Shown here: positions 52,026 to 61,847 of the stretch, in pieces
How the letters are laid out: each line of letters starts with the position of its first letter
How positions within the stretch are numbered: position 1 is the stretch's first letter
DNA from: Teredinibacter franksiae
GTDB taxonomy: Bacteria > Pseudomonadota > Gammaproteobacteria > Pseudomonadales > Cellvibrionaceae
Assembly: GCF_014218805.1 (NCBI RefSeq)
Contig: NZ_JACJUV010000001.1
Span: forward strand, 682,001-746,000
Direction: 5' to 3'
DNA length: 64,000 bases
The notes under the pieces: generated by a model
Databases searched by the model: none
Told to the model about the DNA's origin: nothing
Seen by the model: the letters and a program-made list of their open reading frames with translations, nothing else
Position numbers and translations under genes: made by a program

Positions 52026-54770
52026 TTAAAAGTCTTCCCACTCATCATCCTGACCACTAGACAAATTTGCGGAACGGTTGGTTAGCGCTGAAGAGGCTGT
52101 AGAATAATCGGTATTCACGGGTCCAGAGCCGCCTTTTTCAGCGGCTTCCCTATGGGCCACTACAGAGAAAAAGTCTACCACCTGGTTTAACGCTCTAGCT
52201 TGTTCAGCCATTGCTTCACCTGCAGCTGACGCCTCCTCTACCAAGGCCGCATTCTGCTGCGTCATTTCATCCATTTGCGTTACAGCCGTGTTGACCTGCT
52301 CAATACCGGATGTCTGCTCCCTGGAAGCGTCGGCAATTTCTCTCATCATTGTGGTAACGCTTTCCACCGAAGCCACAATTTCCGTCAGGGTTTTTCCTGA
52401 CTCATTCACTTGCGACGTGCCATCCTGTACCTTAGTCACACTATCGCGAATTAAATCTTTGATTTCTTTTGCCGCACCCGCCGAACGCTGAGCCAAATTT
52501 CTCACTTCACCGGCCACTACCGCAAAGCCTCTACCCTGTTCACCTGCCCTTGCCGCTTCTACCGCAGCATTTAAAGCCAGTAGATTAGTTTGGAAAGCAA
52601 TTTCATCAATCACGCCAATAATATCGCTGATCTTTTTGCTTGACGCGCTAATCTCTTCCATTGAATGAACAGCCCTGCTCACCACATTTCCACCTACTTG
52701 AGCTTTAGTTTGTGCTTCCATGGCAAGGTTGCTGGCCTGTATGGCGTTATCGGCACTTTGTTTTACTGTCGATGTCATCTGCTCCATACTAGAAGCTGTT
52801 TCCTCCAATGAAGATGCTTGCTCTTCAGTACGCTGGCTTAAGTCAGCATTCCCCTGTGCAATTTCATTGGCAGCAGAATTAATCGCAGAAGAGGCCGTTC
52901 TGATTTTGGTAATGACTTCCGTTAATTTGTCCGCCGTAGTGTTTGCATCGTTCTTCATTGTGCCAAAGGCACCCTGATAATCACGGGTTATCCTCTCAGA
53001 TAAATCTCCCCTAGCCATGGCGCCCAGTATGCGAATAACGTCATTTAGCGCCACTTCTGCGGTGCTAATCAGCGAGTTAACGCCTTTAGATAGATTTTCA
53101 AAGAAACCCGACTTTCCGGTTAAATCAATTTGCTTACTAAAGTCCCCTGCTCCGGCGGCGTCTATAATCGAATCAATCTCGCGCTCCATCGCCACTTCTG
53201 CCGTACGGTCGGCCCACTCAACCACTGAACCAATACGCTCACCGTCGACAATGATGGGGTTCGCAATAACGGTGAACGTGCGGCCACCGACTTCGGCCTT
53301 ACCGTGGTAGGTTGTCTGCAATGAGCCAAGAAGCCCCCGCTGGTGAGCTGGATTTTTATGGAATATATCCATATTGACGTCCTGCAATTTAGACGCGTCA
53401 AAACTGGGAATATCTTTACGAATATCGCTTTCAGCGTTTTTCATCATTGATAAAACAGAATCGTTCAGATAAATAATATTCGCATCATTGTCGGCAATCA
53501 TCACGTTCGTTGTCACATTGTCTAGCGCTTGACGTACACGTGCGTTCTCCGCGGATACGGCGCCCTCATGCCTTTCTTTTTCTAGCCTGTCCGTTTTATC
53601 GTCCCACTCTACAACCGTACCTAGACGCACGCCTACGTCATCATATAAGGGCGTAGCCGTTAAACTAAAGGTAAGCTCTGAGATACTAAGATCTGCACGA
53701 TAGGGTTCACGTAAATCTTTTAGTATATTTCTCTGATGGCGAGGGTCCACATGAAAATCATCTACACATGTACCAATCAAAGTACTCATATTGAACTTTG
53801 GTATTGATTTTTGAAGAGTCGTTTCACGATTACGTAACATCTTCTCAACGGCTTCATTCATGTAAATAATGTTCATGTTTTCATCCGCCAACATCACCGA
53901 CGTATCACATACATCTAGGGATTGCCGGATACGCAAATTCTCCGCGGCCTCAAACGCTCGCTGATGTTCGTCAGCTAGACGTGCAGTTTTATCTTCCCAC
54001 TCCACCAGTGTTCCCAGACGACTGCCCGCCTCATCGTACCAAGGTGAAGCAATTAGACCGAAGGTAAGGCTGCCAATCTTTAAGTCGACGCTATACGGCT
54101 CTTGTAGCTCACCCAGTATCTTCCGCTGTTTTTCTGGATGCTGATGAAATTGATCCACATTGGTGCCAACTAACTTACTCACCTTAAACGTTGGTAGCGT
54201 TTCTTGAATTTCTTCTTCGTTACCCTGCATCATTTCGCGAACGGTATCATTAAGGTAAACGATATCAAGGTTTTCATCGGCTAACATAACATTCGCCTGA
54301 CACAACTTCAGCGCGCTGGCCAGTTCTGCAGTCTTTTTGGTTGCAATCTCCTGTTGTTTTCTATCGGTAATATCGATTGCAAATTTTACGACTTTATAGG
54401 GTCTTCCTGCATCATCGAGTAACGGATTATATGAGCCCTGTATCCAGATATCTTTACCGTTTTTACCAACGCGCTTAAACTCTTCCACCCTGTGCTCACC
54501 ACGCGCCAAACTGGACCAAAACGCCTGGTAGTCAGCGCTATCCCGGTATTCTTCGCCGACAAAAATACGGTGATGCTGGCCAACCACCTCATCTTGTCTA
54601 TAGCCCATTACCGCCAAAAAATTATTATTCGCACTTAAAATATTACCGACCATATCGAACTCAACAATTGCCTGAGAACGGCTGACAGCCTCCATTTTTG
54701 CTTCCAGCTCTTTACAGTTCCGCGATGGCCCCAGACCAAGTAGAGACAATATTTTCGCCATAATCATCAC
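52026..54770 (-). CDS. Soluble PAS-repeat chemoreceptor with CheR-tether tail
   Basis: 914 residues, no membrane segment. A PAS domain at 30-137 ([20 protein letters not shown]), then three near-identical PAS units at about 157-263, 289-395 and 418-525, each with VMLADENxxIxYLN, FHxxPxxQR and [13 protein letters not shown]-like stretch (525-600) precedes the signalling hairpin; the tip is [20 protein letters not shown] (722-741). The chain ends DDEWEDF, an xWExF pentapeptide that binds CheR in other receptors. The position matches Aer2/McpB of the P. aeruginosa che2 cluster. GTG at 54770 or one of two nearby ATGs (MMIMAKIL) starts it. The PAS units may bind heme, flavin or nothing; no cofactor residue can be proven from sequence alone. 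Confidence 0.93.
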   Translation of the reverse strand: MMIMAKILSLLGLGPSRNCKELEAKMEAVSRSQAIVEFDMVGNILSANNNFLAVMGYRQDEVVGQHHRIFVGEEYRDSADYQAFWSSLARGEHRVEEFKRVGKNGKDIWIQGSYNPLLDDAGRPYKVVKFAIDITDRKQQEIATKKTAELASALKLCQANVMLADENLDIVYLNDTVREMMQGNEEEIQETLPTFKVSKLVGTNVDQFHQHPEKQRKILGELQEPYSVDLKIGSLTFGLIASPWYDEAGSRLGTLVEWEDKTARLADEHQRAFEAAENLRIRQSLDVCDTSVMLADENMNIIYMNEAVEKMLRNRETTLQKSIPKFNMSTLIGTCVDDFHVDPRHQRNILKDLREPYRADLSISELTFSLTATPLYDDVGVRLGTVVEWDDKTDRLEKERHEGAVSAENARVRQALDNVTTNVMIADNDANIIYLNDSVLSMMKNAESDIRKDIPSFDASKLQDVNMDIFHKNPAHQRGLLGSLQTTYHGKAEVGGRTFTVIANPIIVDGERIGSVVEWADRTAEVAMEREIDSIIDAAGAGDFSKQIDLTGKSGFFENLSKGVNSLISTAEVALNDVIRILGAMARGDLSERITRDYQGAFGTMKNDANTTADKLTEVITKIRTASSAINSAANEIAQGNADLSQRTEEQASSLEETASSMEQMTSTVKQSADNAIQASNLAMEAQTKAQVGGNVVSRAVHSMEEISASSKKISDIIGVIDEIAFQTNLLALNAAVEAARAGEQGRGFAVVAGEVRNLAQRSAGAAKEIKDLIRDSVTKVQDGTSQVNESGKTLTEIVASVESVTTMMREIADASREQTSGIEQVNTAVTQMDEMTQQNAALVEEASAAGEAMAEQARALNQVVDFFSVVAHREAAEKGGSGPVNTDYSTASSALTNRSANLSSGQDDEWEDF

Positions 54771-54785
54771 CCAATTAATTGTGTT

Positions 54786-55352
54786 TTATCCATTTGATAC
54801 GGTATTCAACTGTTCAGCCAGATTGGAAATATTTGGCACATCGTCAAGCGTTAGTAATTTGTCGATATCCAAGAGAATAACCAACTTTTCTTCGACGGTT
54901 ACCAAACCTCGAATAAATTCGGTATTAACAGCACTACCGAGGTCAGGTGTGGCTCGCATATCATTTTCTGAAAGTGCATACACATCCGAAACGGCATCTA
55001 CAACAATACCTATTATGCGGTCTCCATCGTGTGTATTGACCTTCAGCACAATAACCACGGTTACCGCCGTATACTCGATAGAGTCCAGACCAAAACACTG
55101 CCGAAGATCGACAATCGGTACAATTGTTCCTCGCAGGTTAATAACGCCTTTAATATGGCTTGGGGCGTTGGGTATTGGCGTAGCCGACTCCCACCCCCTA
55201 ATTTCTTGCACACACAAAATGTCTACGCCATACTCCTCACCCGCCATAATAAATGTCAGGTACTGATCGCTCATGTCAGCACTTAGACCGACACCCTCCT
55301 TACCAACACCACCGGAACTGATATTCTGTTTCGCTGTGGAAAGTTCCTGCAT
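54786..55352 (-). CDS. cheW: Chemotaxis coupling protein CheW (second cluster)
   Basis: 188 residues. CheW domain from about 29 (QYLTFIMAGEEYGVDILCVQ, NAPSHIKGVINLRGTIVPIV) after a Ser/Gly-rich lead of 25 residues. Couples the soluble MCP to the second CheA. Lies 8 nt after cheA and 15 nt before the MCP. Confidence 0.94.
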   Translation of the reverse strand: MQELSTAKQNISSGGVGKEGVGLSADMSDQYLTFIMAGEEYGVDILCVQEIRGWESATPIPNAPSHIKGVINLRGTIVPIVDLRQCFGLDSIEYTAVTVVIVLKVNTHDGDRIIGIVVDAVSDVYALSENDMRATPDLGSAVNTEFIRGLVTVEEKLVILLDIDKLLTLDDVPNISNLAEQLNTVSNG

Positions 55353-55360
55353 AAATCCTC

Positions 55361-57871
55361 CTAACCCACCATCCGTACTTTTTCGATACGGGCCTTTGAG
55401 TTTTTGTCTTGCGTCAACTGGTGTGCAATACCAAACTTTTCTCCGGCAAGCTTAACCACCCCAGTAATATCAATAATGAAAGCCACAGTTCCATCACCCA
55501 AAATAGTCGCGCCGGACACACCGTCAATACGCTTGTAATTTTTCTCCAAACTTTTGATTACAACCTGTTGCTGTGCGAGTAACTCATCAACAACGATGCC
55601 CACCTTTTCCCCGTCGGCCTCAACCACTACCATAAGCAACTGTTCTAGATCAGTGCTACCCGGCGATACCGAAAAGGTTTTATGCAGTTCAATAATGGGC
55701 ACATAATCGTCTCGCAACCTAAAAACATCGCAACCGCCGGCAACCCGACTAATAAGCTCGCGACTACACTGCAGGGATTCAACTATGGACACCAGCGGGA
55801 AGATATAGGTATTGGCACCAACTCTTACTAGCTGACCATCAAGAATGGCCAGTGTTAAGGGTAGTCGTATTGTTATGGTAGAACCCTTGCCTTTATGGGA
55901 GCTAATCTCCACGGTGCCATTCAAGGACTGAATATTACGACGCACAACGTCCATACCCACACCACGACCCGAAACGTCGCTGACATTTTTGGCCGTGGAA
56001 AATCCGGGTTGGAAAATCAGGTCGTAAGTCGCTTCTTCGGAGATAAGACCGGCATCGGTAAGCGAAAGAATATTCTTTTCTACTGCCTTCGCTACAATTT
56101 TTTCGCGATCAAGGCCCTGTCCATCATCGGCAATTTCGATAACAACATTCCCGCCCTGGTGATAAGCGTTAAGCGTGATCGTGCCAACCGCCGGCTTGCC
56201 CTCTGCCAAGCGTTCCTCCGGTGTCTCTATGCCATGATCCACCGCATTGCGCACCAGATGAACTAATGGGTCTCCGATTTTCTCCATAACGGTTTTATCA
56301 AGTTCGGTTTGATCACCGATCATTTCAAGGTGTAGCTGCTTACCCAAGCTTTGCCCAAGGTCACGCACCATGCGAGGAAACCGGCTAAAGGCAAAACTAA
56401 TGGGTAGCATGCGTATACGCATGACGCTTTCCTGTAGTTCTCGCGTGTTTTGTTCCAGCTGGCTGAGGCCTTCCATTAAACTGGGGATACGCTCCACGTC
56501 AAAATCGGAACCTAGCTGGCCTAACATCGACTGAGTAATAACAAGCTCGCCAACCATATTGATCAGGTTATCGACCTTGTCAATGCCTACGCGAATACTA
56601 CCGGTATCAGTTGTGCTCTTTTTAGCTGCCACTATTTTTTTCGGTACCGCCACACCATTTTCAGCGGATCCAACCGATTTTTTCGGTACATTCACCTCCG
56701 GCAAATTCACGTCTACCGTGGATGATTTTATGTCCGTGCTATCATCGGTAGTATCGGTAGTATCGGTAGTATCGGTAGTATCGCTACTTTTTTCTGTAAC
56801 AGAGTTACTGGCTTCACCGTCGTAGACAACGCTTAACTTTGCTTCATCGGCTACCCATTCAAACACTTCGTGAATAGACGCTTCTTCAGCTGAATCCGAA
56901 ACTAATACCAATTCCCAAGACAAGTAGCATTCTTCATGGTCCAACAACTTTAGACTTGGTAGAGCGTTAAATATGGGTTGAACCGTTAATTCACCCATCT
57001 CCTTCAGAGCGGAAAATAATCTTAGGGGTTCATTTCCGCTGCGCAGCATATTGCAGTCCGGCTCAAAGTAAATAAGCCAACGTTGGTGTGACTGTATTTT
57101 TTCAATTACAATTTCTGACTCGTCAGCAACCCACTCAAAAACTTCTTCTATAGTTTTTTTGGTAGCGCTAGATTGAAAGGTTAAATCCCAGCTTAGATAG
57201 CATTCTTCAGGATCAAGGCTTGACAGGCCTTCAAAACTCCAAGAGCAAATACAAGTCTGGATATGCCCCAAACCCTCAAGCTCCCTAAAAATTCTTACAA
57301 CGTCATTGCCGGTTCTTAGAACAGATTTTTCAGGAACAAATTGAATTTTCCATAAATAATCTTCGGCATCTAAGGGTGGCTTATCTACCACTGCCGCCAA
57401 TCCATGGTCGCGCTTAAACGAATCGGCGCCTTCAGCATCAACGGTTTCTTCTACAGATATTCCCGTTAACTCGGTAATAAGCTCGCTCGAAAGCATCTGA
57501 GAAAATATTCCCTTCAACTCAACAGATAAAGCGGTATTACTCTGTTCGCCGGCTTGCAGCAGCTGTAACATTTCACGCATGCAATCGACAGATTTCAAAA
57601 AAATATTTACGTCTTCGGTGGTGAGTCCACGCTTACCCGAGCGAACTTGGTCCAAAATGGTTTCCAGATCGTGAGTAAATTCAGAGACAGAAGAAAATCC
57701 AAAGGTAGCGCTCCCTCCTTTGATGGAATGAGCTGATCTGAATATGGCGTTAATCGTTTCCGAATCAATATTATTCGGATCGACTTCCATCAGCGCGGCT
57801 TCCATTACATCCAGCCCTTCAAAACTTTCTTCGTAGAAAACCTGATGAAATTGGGTTAAATCGATGCTCAT
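55361..57871 (-). CDS. cheA: Chemotaxis histidine kinase CheA (second cluster), duplicated P2-like domain
   Basis: 836 residues. Hpt 1-120 with His48 (FRSAHSIKGGSATFGF). Two homologous domains at about 172-258 and 263-351 share W-I-F-P..LRxGNxxxRxFxxLxxxG, EECYLSW and EVFEWVADE, so this P2-like region has been duplicated. A Thr/Asp linker (364-380, TTD repeats) leads to dimerisation (425-), HATPase (LVRNAVDHGIE, DDGQGLD, GRGVGMDVV) and CheW-like domain (670-805), with a 30-residue basic tail. Operon: cheY, cheA, cheW, MCP, cheR, cheD, cheB. Confidence 0.95.
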   Translation of the reverse strand: MSIDLTQFHQVFYEESFEGLDVMEAALMEVDPNNIDSETINAIFRSAHSIKGGSATFGFSSVSEFTHDLETILDQVRSGKRGLTTEDVNIFLKSVDCMREMLQLLQAGEQSNTALSVELKGIFSQMLSSELITELTGISVEETVDAEGADSFKRDHGLAAVVDKPPLDAEDYLWKIQFVPEKSVLRTGNDVVRIFRELEGLGHIQTCICSWSFEGLSSLDPEECYLSWDLTFQSSATKKTIEEVFEWVADESEIVIEKIQSHQRWLIYFEPDCNMLRSGNEPLRLFSALKEMGELTVQPIFNALPSLKLLDHEECYLSWELVLVSDSAEEASIHEVFEWVADEAKLSVVYDGEASNSVTEKSSDTTDTTDTTDTTDDSTDIKSSTVDVNLPEVNVPKKSVGSAENGVAVPKKIVAAKKSTTDTGSIRVGIDKVDNLINMVGELVITQSMLGQLGSDFDVERIPSLMEGLSQLEQNTRELQESVMRIRMLPISFAFSRFPRMVRDLGQSLGKQLHLEMIGDQTELDKTVMEKIGDPLVHLVRNAVDHGIETPEERLAEGKPAVGTITLNAYHQGGNVVIEIADDGQGLDREKIVAKAVEKNILSLTDAGLISEEATYDLIFQPGFSTAKNVSDVSGRGVGMDVVRRNIQSLNGTVEISSHKGKGSTITIRLPLTLAILDGQLVRVGANTYIFPLVSIVESLQCSRELISRVAGGCDVFRLRDDYVPIIELHKTFSVSPGSTDLEQLLMVVVEADGEKVGIVVDELLAQQQVVIKSLEKNYKRIDGVSGATILGDGTVAFIIDITGVVKLAGEKFGIAHQLTQDKNSKARIEKVRMVG
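56744..56779. repeat. 9-bp tandem repeat inside cheA (second cluster)
   Basis: ATCGGTAGT in four perfect copies (56744-56752, 56753-56761, 56762-56770, 56771-56779) and a decayed fifth. It encodes TTD units in the linker between the P2-like pair and the kinase core. The unit is a multiple of 3, so length change would not break the frame. Confidence 0.9.
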
Positions 57872-57947
57872 AATTTGCTACCGGTTCGGATCTGTTCCAT
57901 TGTACCGGGCTTTCGATACCGGCTTTTTCCCGCGAATGCCTCCGTCG

Positions 57948-58310
57948 TCAGATAACTTTACCGATGGTGGCTAACAGCTGATCCGGGTTGAACGGCTTTA
58001 CGATCCAGCCTGTAGCACCGGCGGCTTTGCCCTCAGATTTTTTGTCGGCTCCGGATTCCGTCGTCAACATAAGAATGGGGGTAAACTTAAACGTAGGAAG
58101 TGACCTCAACTCTTTTATAAGCGTAATCCCGTCCATATTCGGCATATTGATGTCAGATATCACCAGATCAACGCTTCCTCCAGCTTTTGCCAGCGCCAAA
58201 GCTTCCACACCATCGGCCGCCTCGCAGACATCGTGACCCGCACCTTTGAGAGTAAAACTAACCATTTGCCTCATTGAGGCGGAATCATCAACGGCGAGTA
58301 TTTTTGCCAT
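57948..58310 (-). CDS. cheY: Chemotaxis response regulator CheY (second cluster)
   Basis: 120 residues from the ATG at 58310 (MAKILAVDDSASMRQMVSFT, GGGAG upstream); eight more codons are open before it. Single receiver domain with phospho-Asp in LVISDINMPNMDG and Lys in IVKPFNPD. More like the CheY of accessory clusters (LAVDDSASMRQ) than the motor CheY at 28510. Follows STAS and precedes cheA by 76 nt. Confidence 0.94.
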   Translation of the reverse strand: MAKILAVDDSASMRQMVSFTLKGAGHDVCEAADGVEALALAKAGGSVDLVISDINMPNMDGITLIKELRSLPTFKFTPILMLTTESGADKKSEGKAAGATGWIVKPFNPDQLLATIGKVI

Positions 58311-58600
58311 ACAATCTTTCTCCCGTTCACACAATGTGTGACATTTAAAACCTATCAGCCAGAGAAGCTGAAATATTCACCTAACGACCATCTTGGCTAG
58401 GCAAACGAGATCTATACAGGCAGCTTTTAGAGACAGATCTTTGCGAATTAAACGCAAAAAATTACTGAATACATGCACCGCCTGCGGCGAAAGGCCCCAA
58501 TTAGTCGGAATAACAACGACGAATCGGCTATTTACGCCCATTTTCCTAAAGCATCTCGCACGGGTTTCCCGCTCAATGTCAGAATTCACCTAGCACGCCG

Positions 58601-58885
58601 CTAATGAATCCCTATGGCATTACCCAGGCCAAGCAGATCTGCGGCGTTACACAATGAAACTGAAGGGTGATCCCAGGTCACAGCAATTTGCCGCTCGCGG
58701 GTCGCCTGCATAAATGCCAGAAGCAATTGCAAACCTGCCGTATCGGCTCGCTGTACATCTTCAGCTTTCAATACAACCGCATCACAATCCTGTTTATCAA
58801 CCAGAGCTTCGAACTCTTCGTGTAGTCCGTGCACATTGGCGATGGTGAGATTCTGAGGTAGATTAAAGCTAACTGTCGCACCCAT
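58601..58885 (-). CDS. STAS domain protein at head of second che cluster
   Basis: 94 residues, one STAS domain: VHGLHEEFEALVDKQDCDAV, and the ligand/switch loop VQRADTAGLQLLLAFMQATR, where Asp-Thr replaces the Asp-Ser of regulatory STAS proteins. AGGAGGT 7 nt before ATG is the best ribosome site seen in the window. STAS proteins often open F7-type clusters; role unknown, possibly a scaffold or a partner-switch target. Without the usual Ser the phospho-switch would need Thr. Confidence 0.88.
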   Translation of the reverse strand: MGATVSFNLPQNLTIANVHGLHEEFEALVDKQDCDAVVLKAEDVQRADTAGLQLLLAFMQATRERQIAVTWDHPSVSLCNAADLLGLGNAIGIH

Positions 58886-59671
58886 CGTCCTTACCTCCTG
58901 CTTTCCAATATTCTCTATAGATAGTCCCTGTTAAAGCACGCCGATTCCGCGCACAAACTAAGTCTAGACCGAGATATAAAAGTTGCTAGCCGACATTTGA
59001 AGCCATGACAGAGGAATCACGGATTTTTACAGCCGATTACCGGATAAAAAACCGATTCAGGATGTGGGATTGACAGCAATGCCTAGACCGCCTCGTTAAT
59101 GCACAGCGTTAGCGCACTGCGGTGTAGCCAGCAATGGAAAGCCTCGACCTAAAAACATCGCGCTTAAGCAGTAAAACGATGGCTATATATAATGGCTGGA
59201 AAGACAAGTATCTAAGCGCAAGAAATCTATTGATGCTTAACGACGCATTTATTAAGCTCATTTGGTTATAAAGGGCACCTCTATTAATCGATCTTGCCGC
59301 TGAGTGGGCTTTGTGTGCGATTGATAGAGATACTCTAAAAAGCTTAATCCCAAAAGTGAAACACATCCTGCGTTAACAATTCTTAACGGACTTCGATCAA
59401 ATGTGTGTTTTAAATGGCTGGATTTATTGACCAGACATTGCCAGTATTGTGCTTTAACGCGCCGCAATGCAAAATTACAGGTCGGCCCTGTCTAAAGACC
59501 TTACAAGGCCCTATGAAGCGCCACTGTTCACCCTGTGAATGCAGTGAAATATTGGTGCCCTTCAGGCTTGGCCAATAGTAGTAACTGCATCACATTATTA
59601 CCTAGGGATCTCACGGTGCGCGTAATGATAAAAAAAACAATTTGCAGTAAAAGAGAGCATTTGGAGCCCGC
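58886..59671. other. 786-nt gene-free region before the LacI/GAF/PAS sensor gene
   Basis: No convincing gene. It should contain the promoter of the STAS-che operon (minus) and of the sensor gene (plus); I could not select hexamers, and no RpoN-type site for the che operon was found. One clear structure is at 59522-59546: CACTG-TTCAC-CCT-GTGAA-TG-CAGTG, a 10-bp stem with a 2-nt bulge, 125 nt upstream of the sensor gene. GGAG 5 nt before 59672 is the sensor's ribosome site. Confidence 0.45.
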
Positions 59672-61402
59672 ATGTTAGTTCAGCAAGAACACCCTATTCA
59701 TATTGCCGTTCTTACCCCGTACCTGCAGGGGGATTACATGGGTGAGATCATCAACCAAATACGTCATATTTGCGAACTTAAGCAGTATCAATTTACCGCT
59801 ATCCGTACAGATGGCTTTGGTTCTTTTAATCTCGCTATTGGGCTGGAGCAATTCAGCGCGGTTATTGTGATACGTAATGCAGCCAACCCAAAATTGGTGG
59901 AGAAAATACAAAATCGTGGTATTCCGGTAGTGGCTATCGCCCACGACTACTTTCCACTCGAAGTTCCCGTGGTTACCTGCGACAATAATTTGGGTGCAGA
60001 ATTAGCTTTTGACCATCTCCGCGCCAAGGGCCACCGAAACATGGTCTTCATTGGCGACATTACCCAGTACGACCTACGTAAACGCTACGAACGCTTCTGC
60101 GAGCTTTTAAAGCTACACGATCTTCCCTGCGGAACCGCGCAACTGATCTGCGCGCCCGACACTATTTTTTCGGGCGGCTTGGCTGCTGGCGCAGAGTTTT
60201 TTAACAGCGCCTCAAATTGCACCGGGGTATTCTGTGGTGCTGGCCACACGGCTATGGGCTTCGTCAAACAATTAGAGGCCGCTGGTATTCACGTACCAGA
60301 AGATCTTGATGTGGTTACATTCGATTCAATTCGGATGATGAAGGTACTCACACCACAGCTTACCTGTATTGACCAAAACCTAGACCTTCTCGCTCACCGT
60401 TGTATTGCCTCGCTAGAAGGTATGTTGCACGGCGGTACGCTACCCACTAAGGCTATTACGATTGCGCCTACTTTGTGCCCTGCCGAACAAGTACGCGATA
60501 TTCCCAGAGAAGAATCCTCTCGAAATGGTACCACCGGCTCGCTATCAAACCCCAATTACACCAGCTCGCTACTGAACAACGCCTTCGAAATGACCCGTGA
60601 TATTGTCGACTCTCGCCTCGATAAAATTATGGGTGTTGCGCCACTGTTTAGTGAATATATGGCCTTTGGGGTACTATCCTGTGTTATCTATGACCGCAAG
60701 AGACGCCCGTATCTCTACACCCACAAAATATTCGAGCCAACAGAAACACTGTGTATAGCCGGCAATGGCACGGACGTTACCCATCGCTGCCTTCCCGAAG
60801 AATTTCCGCCTCCTGCGATACGCAGCCGTCTTTCGCCTCCTTATGATACCTGGGTTCACTTCCCGGTATTTTGTGAAGATACTCTGTGGGGCGTTCTCAG
60901 TTTTGTCGGGGTGCGCAAACACGCACACCACAACAGTAGCTTTTCGAGTTTTACCAGCTTTATCGACAATATCAGTTTTTCCTACGCAAAAATGTTGGAA
61001 ATATCATCCCTAAAAGAAGAGCTTAAGCGCACAGAGGCCGACTCACCTCAAATTCACCGGGTAACGGGGTTAAACAACAGCTTACCGAGTTTCGAATGGG
61101 ACTTGGAGAAAGGCTCCGTGCAGTGGAGCGATCTAGCGTTGGAGCTACTCGGATTTACCACGGAACTGGAGAAAAACATTTATCGTAATATGGAAATATT
61201 TGACCGAGTTCACCCAGAAGACGAGAGCAAGCTACGTAAAGAATTAACCAATAGTTTGTCTAAGCTTGGCGATATGACCACCGCCGCGCGATTAAAAAAC
61301 GCTGGAGGTGACTTTCATCAATACAGCCTACAGGGTGAAATATTACACGAAGAAAATAGCCGTGCAATTCACTACCGCTGCTGTTTATCCTTAATTAATT
61401 AG
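59672..61402 (+). CDS. LacI-type sensor / GAF-like / PAS protein without output domain
   Basis: 576 residues. Residues 8-275 are a LacI/periplasmic-binding-protein-like sensor (HIAVLTPYLQGDYMGEIINQ, then GIPVVAIAHDYFPL, AFDHLRAKGHRNMVFIGDIT, GIHVPEDLDVVTFDS) without a helix-turn-helix or signal peptide, hence cytoplasmic. About 305-440 looks GAF-like. 473-576 is a PAS_3-like domain (FEWDLEKGSVQWSDLALELL, RVHPEDESKLRKEL). The chain ends there: no GGDEF, kinase or MCP part. Such sensor sets usually precede a GGDEF domain. The neighbour fliJ is convergent and overlaps by 8 nt, leaving no room for a lost domain. Could act by protein contact. Confidence 0.8.
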   Translation: MLVQQEHPIHIAVLTPYLQGDYMGEIINQIRHICELKQYQFTAIRTDGFGSFNLAIGLEQFSAVIVIRNAANPKLVEKIQNRGIPVVAIAHDYFPLEVPVVTCDNNLGAELAFDHLRAKGHRNMVFIGDITQYDLRKRYERFCELLKLHDLPCGTAQLICAPDTIFSGGLAAGAEFFNSASNCTGVFCGAGHTAMGFVKQLEAAGIHVPEDLDVVTFDSIRMMKVLTPQLTCIDQNLDLLAHRCIASLEGMLHGGTLPTKAITIAPTLCPAEQVRDIPREESSRNGTTGSLSNPNYTSSLLNNAFEMTRDIVDSRLDKIMGVAPLFSEYMAFGVLSCVIYDRKRRPYLYTHKIFEPTETLCIAGNGTDVTHRCLPEEFPPPAIRSRLSPPYDTWVHFPVFCEDTLWGVLSFVGVRKHAHHNSSFSSFTSFIDNISFSYAKMLEISSLKEELKRTEADSPQIHRVTGLNNSLPSFEWDLEKGSVQWSDLALELLGFTTELEKNIYRNMEIFDRVHPEDESKLRKELTNSLSKLGDMTTAARLKNAGGDFHQYSLQGEILHEENSRAIHYRCCLSLIN

Positions 61403-61847
61403 GGCCGATATGACCATTGCGCTGAGCAACCCACTCCTCAATCTGGGCTTGCTCCTTGCGCTCAAGCATAGCGCCCTCTTCTTCAACATAGCGCTGCTGA
61501 AGATCAATAAGCGATTGCTGCTTTAAATAACATTTTTGCCATTCGGCCTGTGCCTGGAGTAACTGTTTTTCAGCCTGTTGTACTACCAGCCCCTGCCCCT
61601 CTATTGCCTGAGACATTTGTTGCAAAAATGTGCGTGACTGACCTAGCTGTGAAGCACGTATCTTTGAATTATTGCCTGCGAATGCACTTTCGTAGTGCTG
61701 ATAATATTCCTTTAGCTCATGCCAACGCTGCTGGGATGCTTGCAGTATTTTCTGTTGATCTCGCAGCTCCAATGCTGCACTGTCCTGCTTTCGTCTTGCC
61801 AGCTCAATCACTATATCCATTCGCTTGGAGCGCTTGGCTGCCATCAC
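61395..61847 (-). CDS. fliJ: Flagellar export chaperone FliJ
   Basis: 150 residues, nearly all coiled coil rich in Gln/Glu/Arg ([40 protein letters not shown]). FliJ links the FliI ATPase ring to FlhA and escorts substrates. Its ATG overlaps the fliI stop by 4 nt. Confidence 0.92.
   Translation of the reverse strand: MMAAKRSKRMDIVIELARRKQDSAALELRDQQKILQASQQRWHELKEYYQHYESAFAGNNSKIRASQLGQSRTFLQQMSQAIEGQGLVVQQAEKQLLQAQAEWQKCYLKQQSLIDLQQRYVEEEGAMLERKEQAQIEEWVAQRNGHIGPN

Noticed and set aside
58377..58589. 70-codon minus-strand frame between the STAS gene and cheY
   Set aside because: GTG start with poor ribosome site, no recognisable domain; position in the operon is suggestive but not enough.
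59109..59467. Minus-strand frames of 69 and 85 codons in the 786-nt gap
   Set aside because: They overlap each other in different frames, have no ribosome site and no domain.
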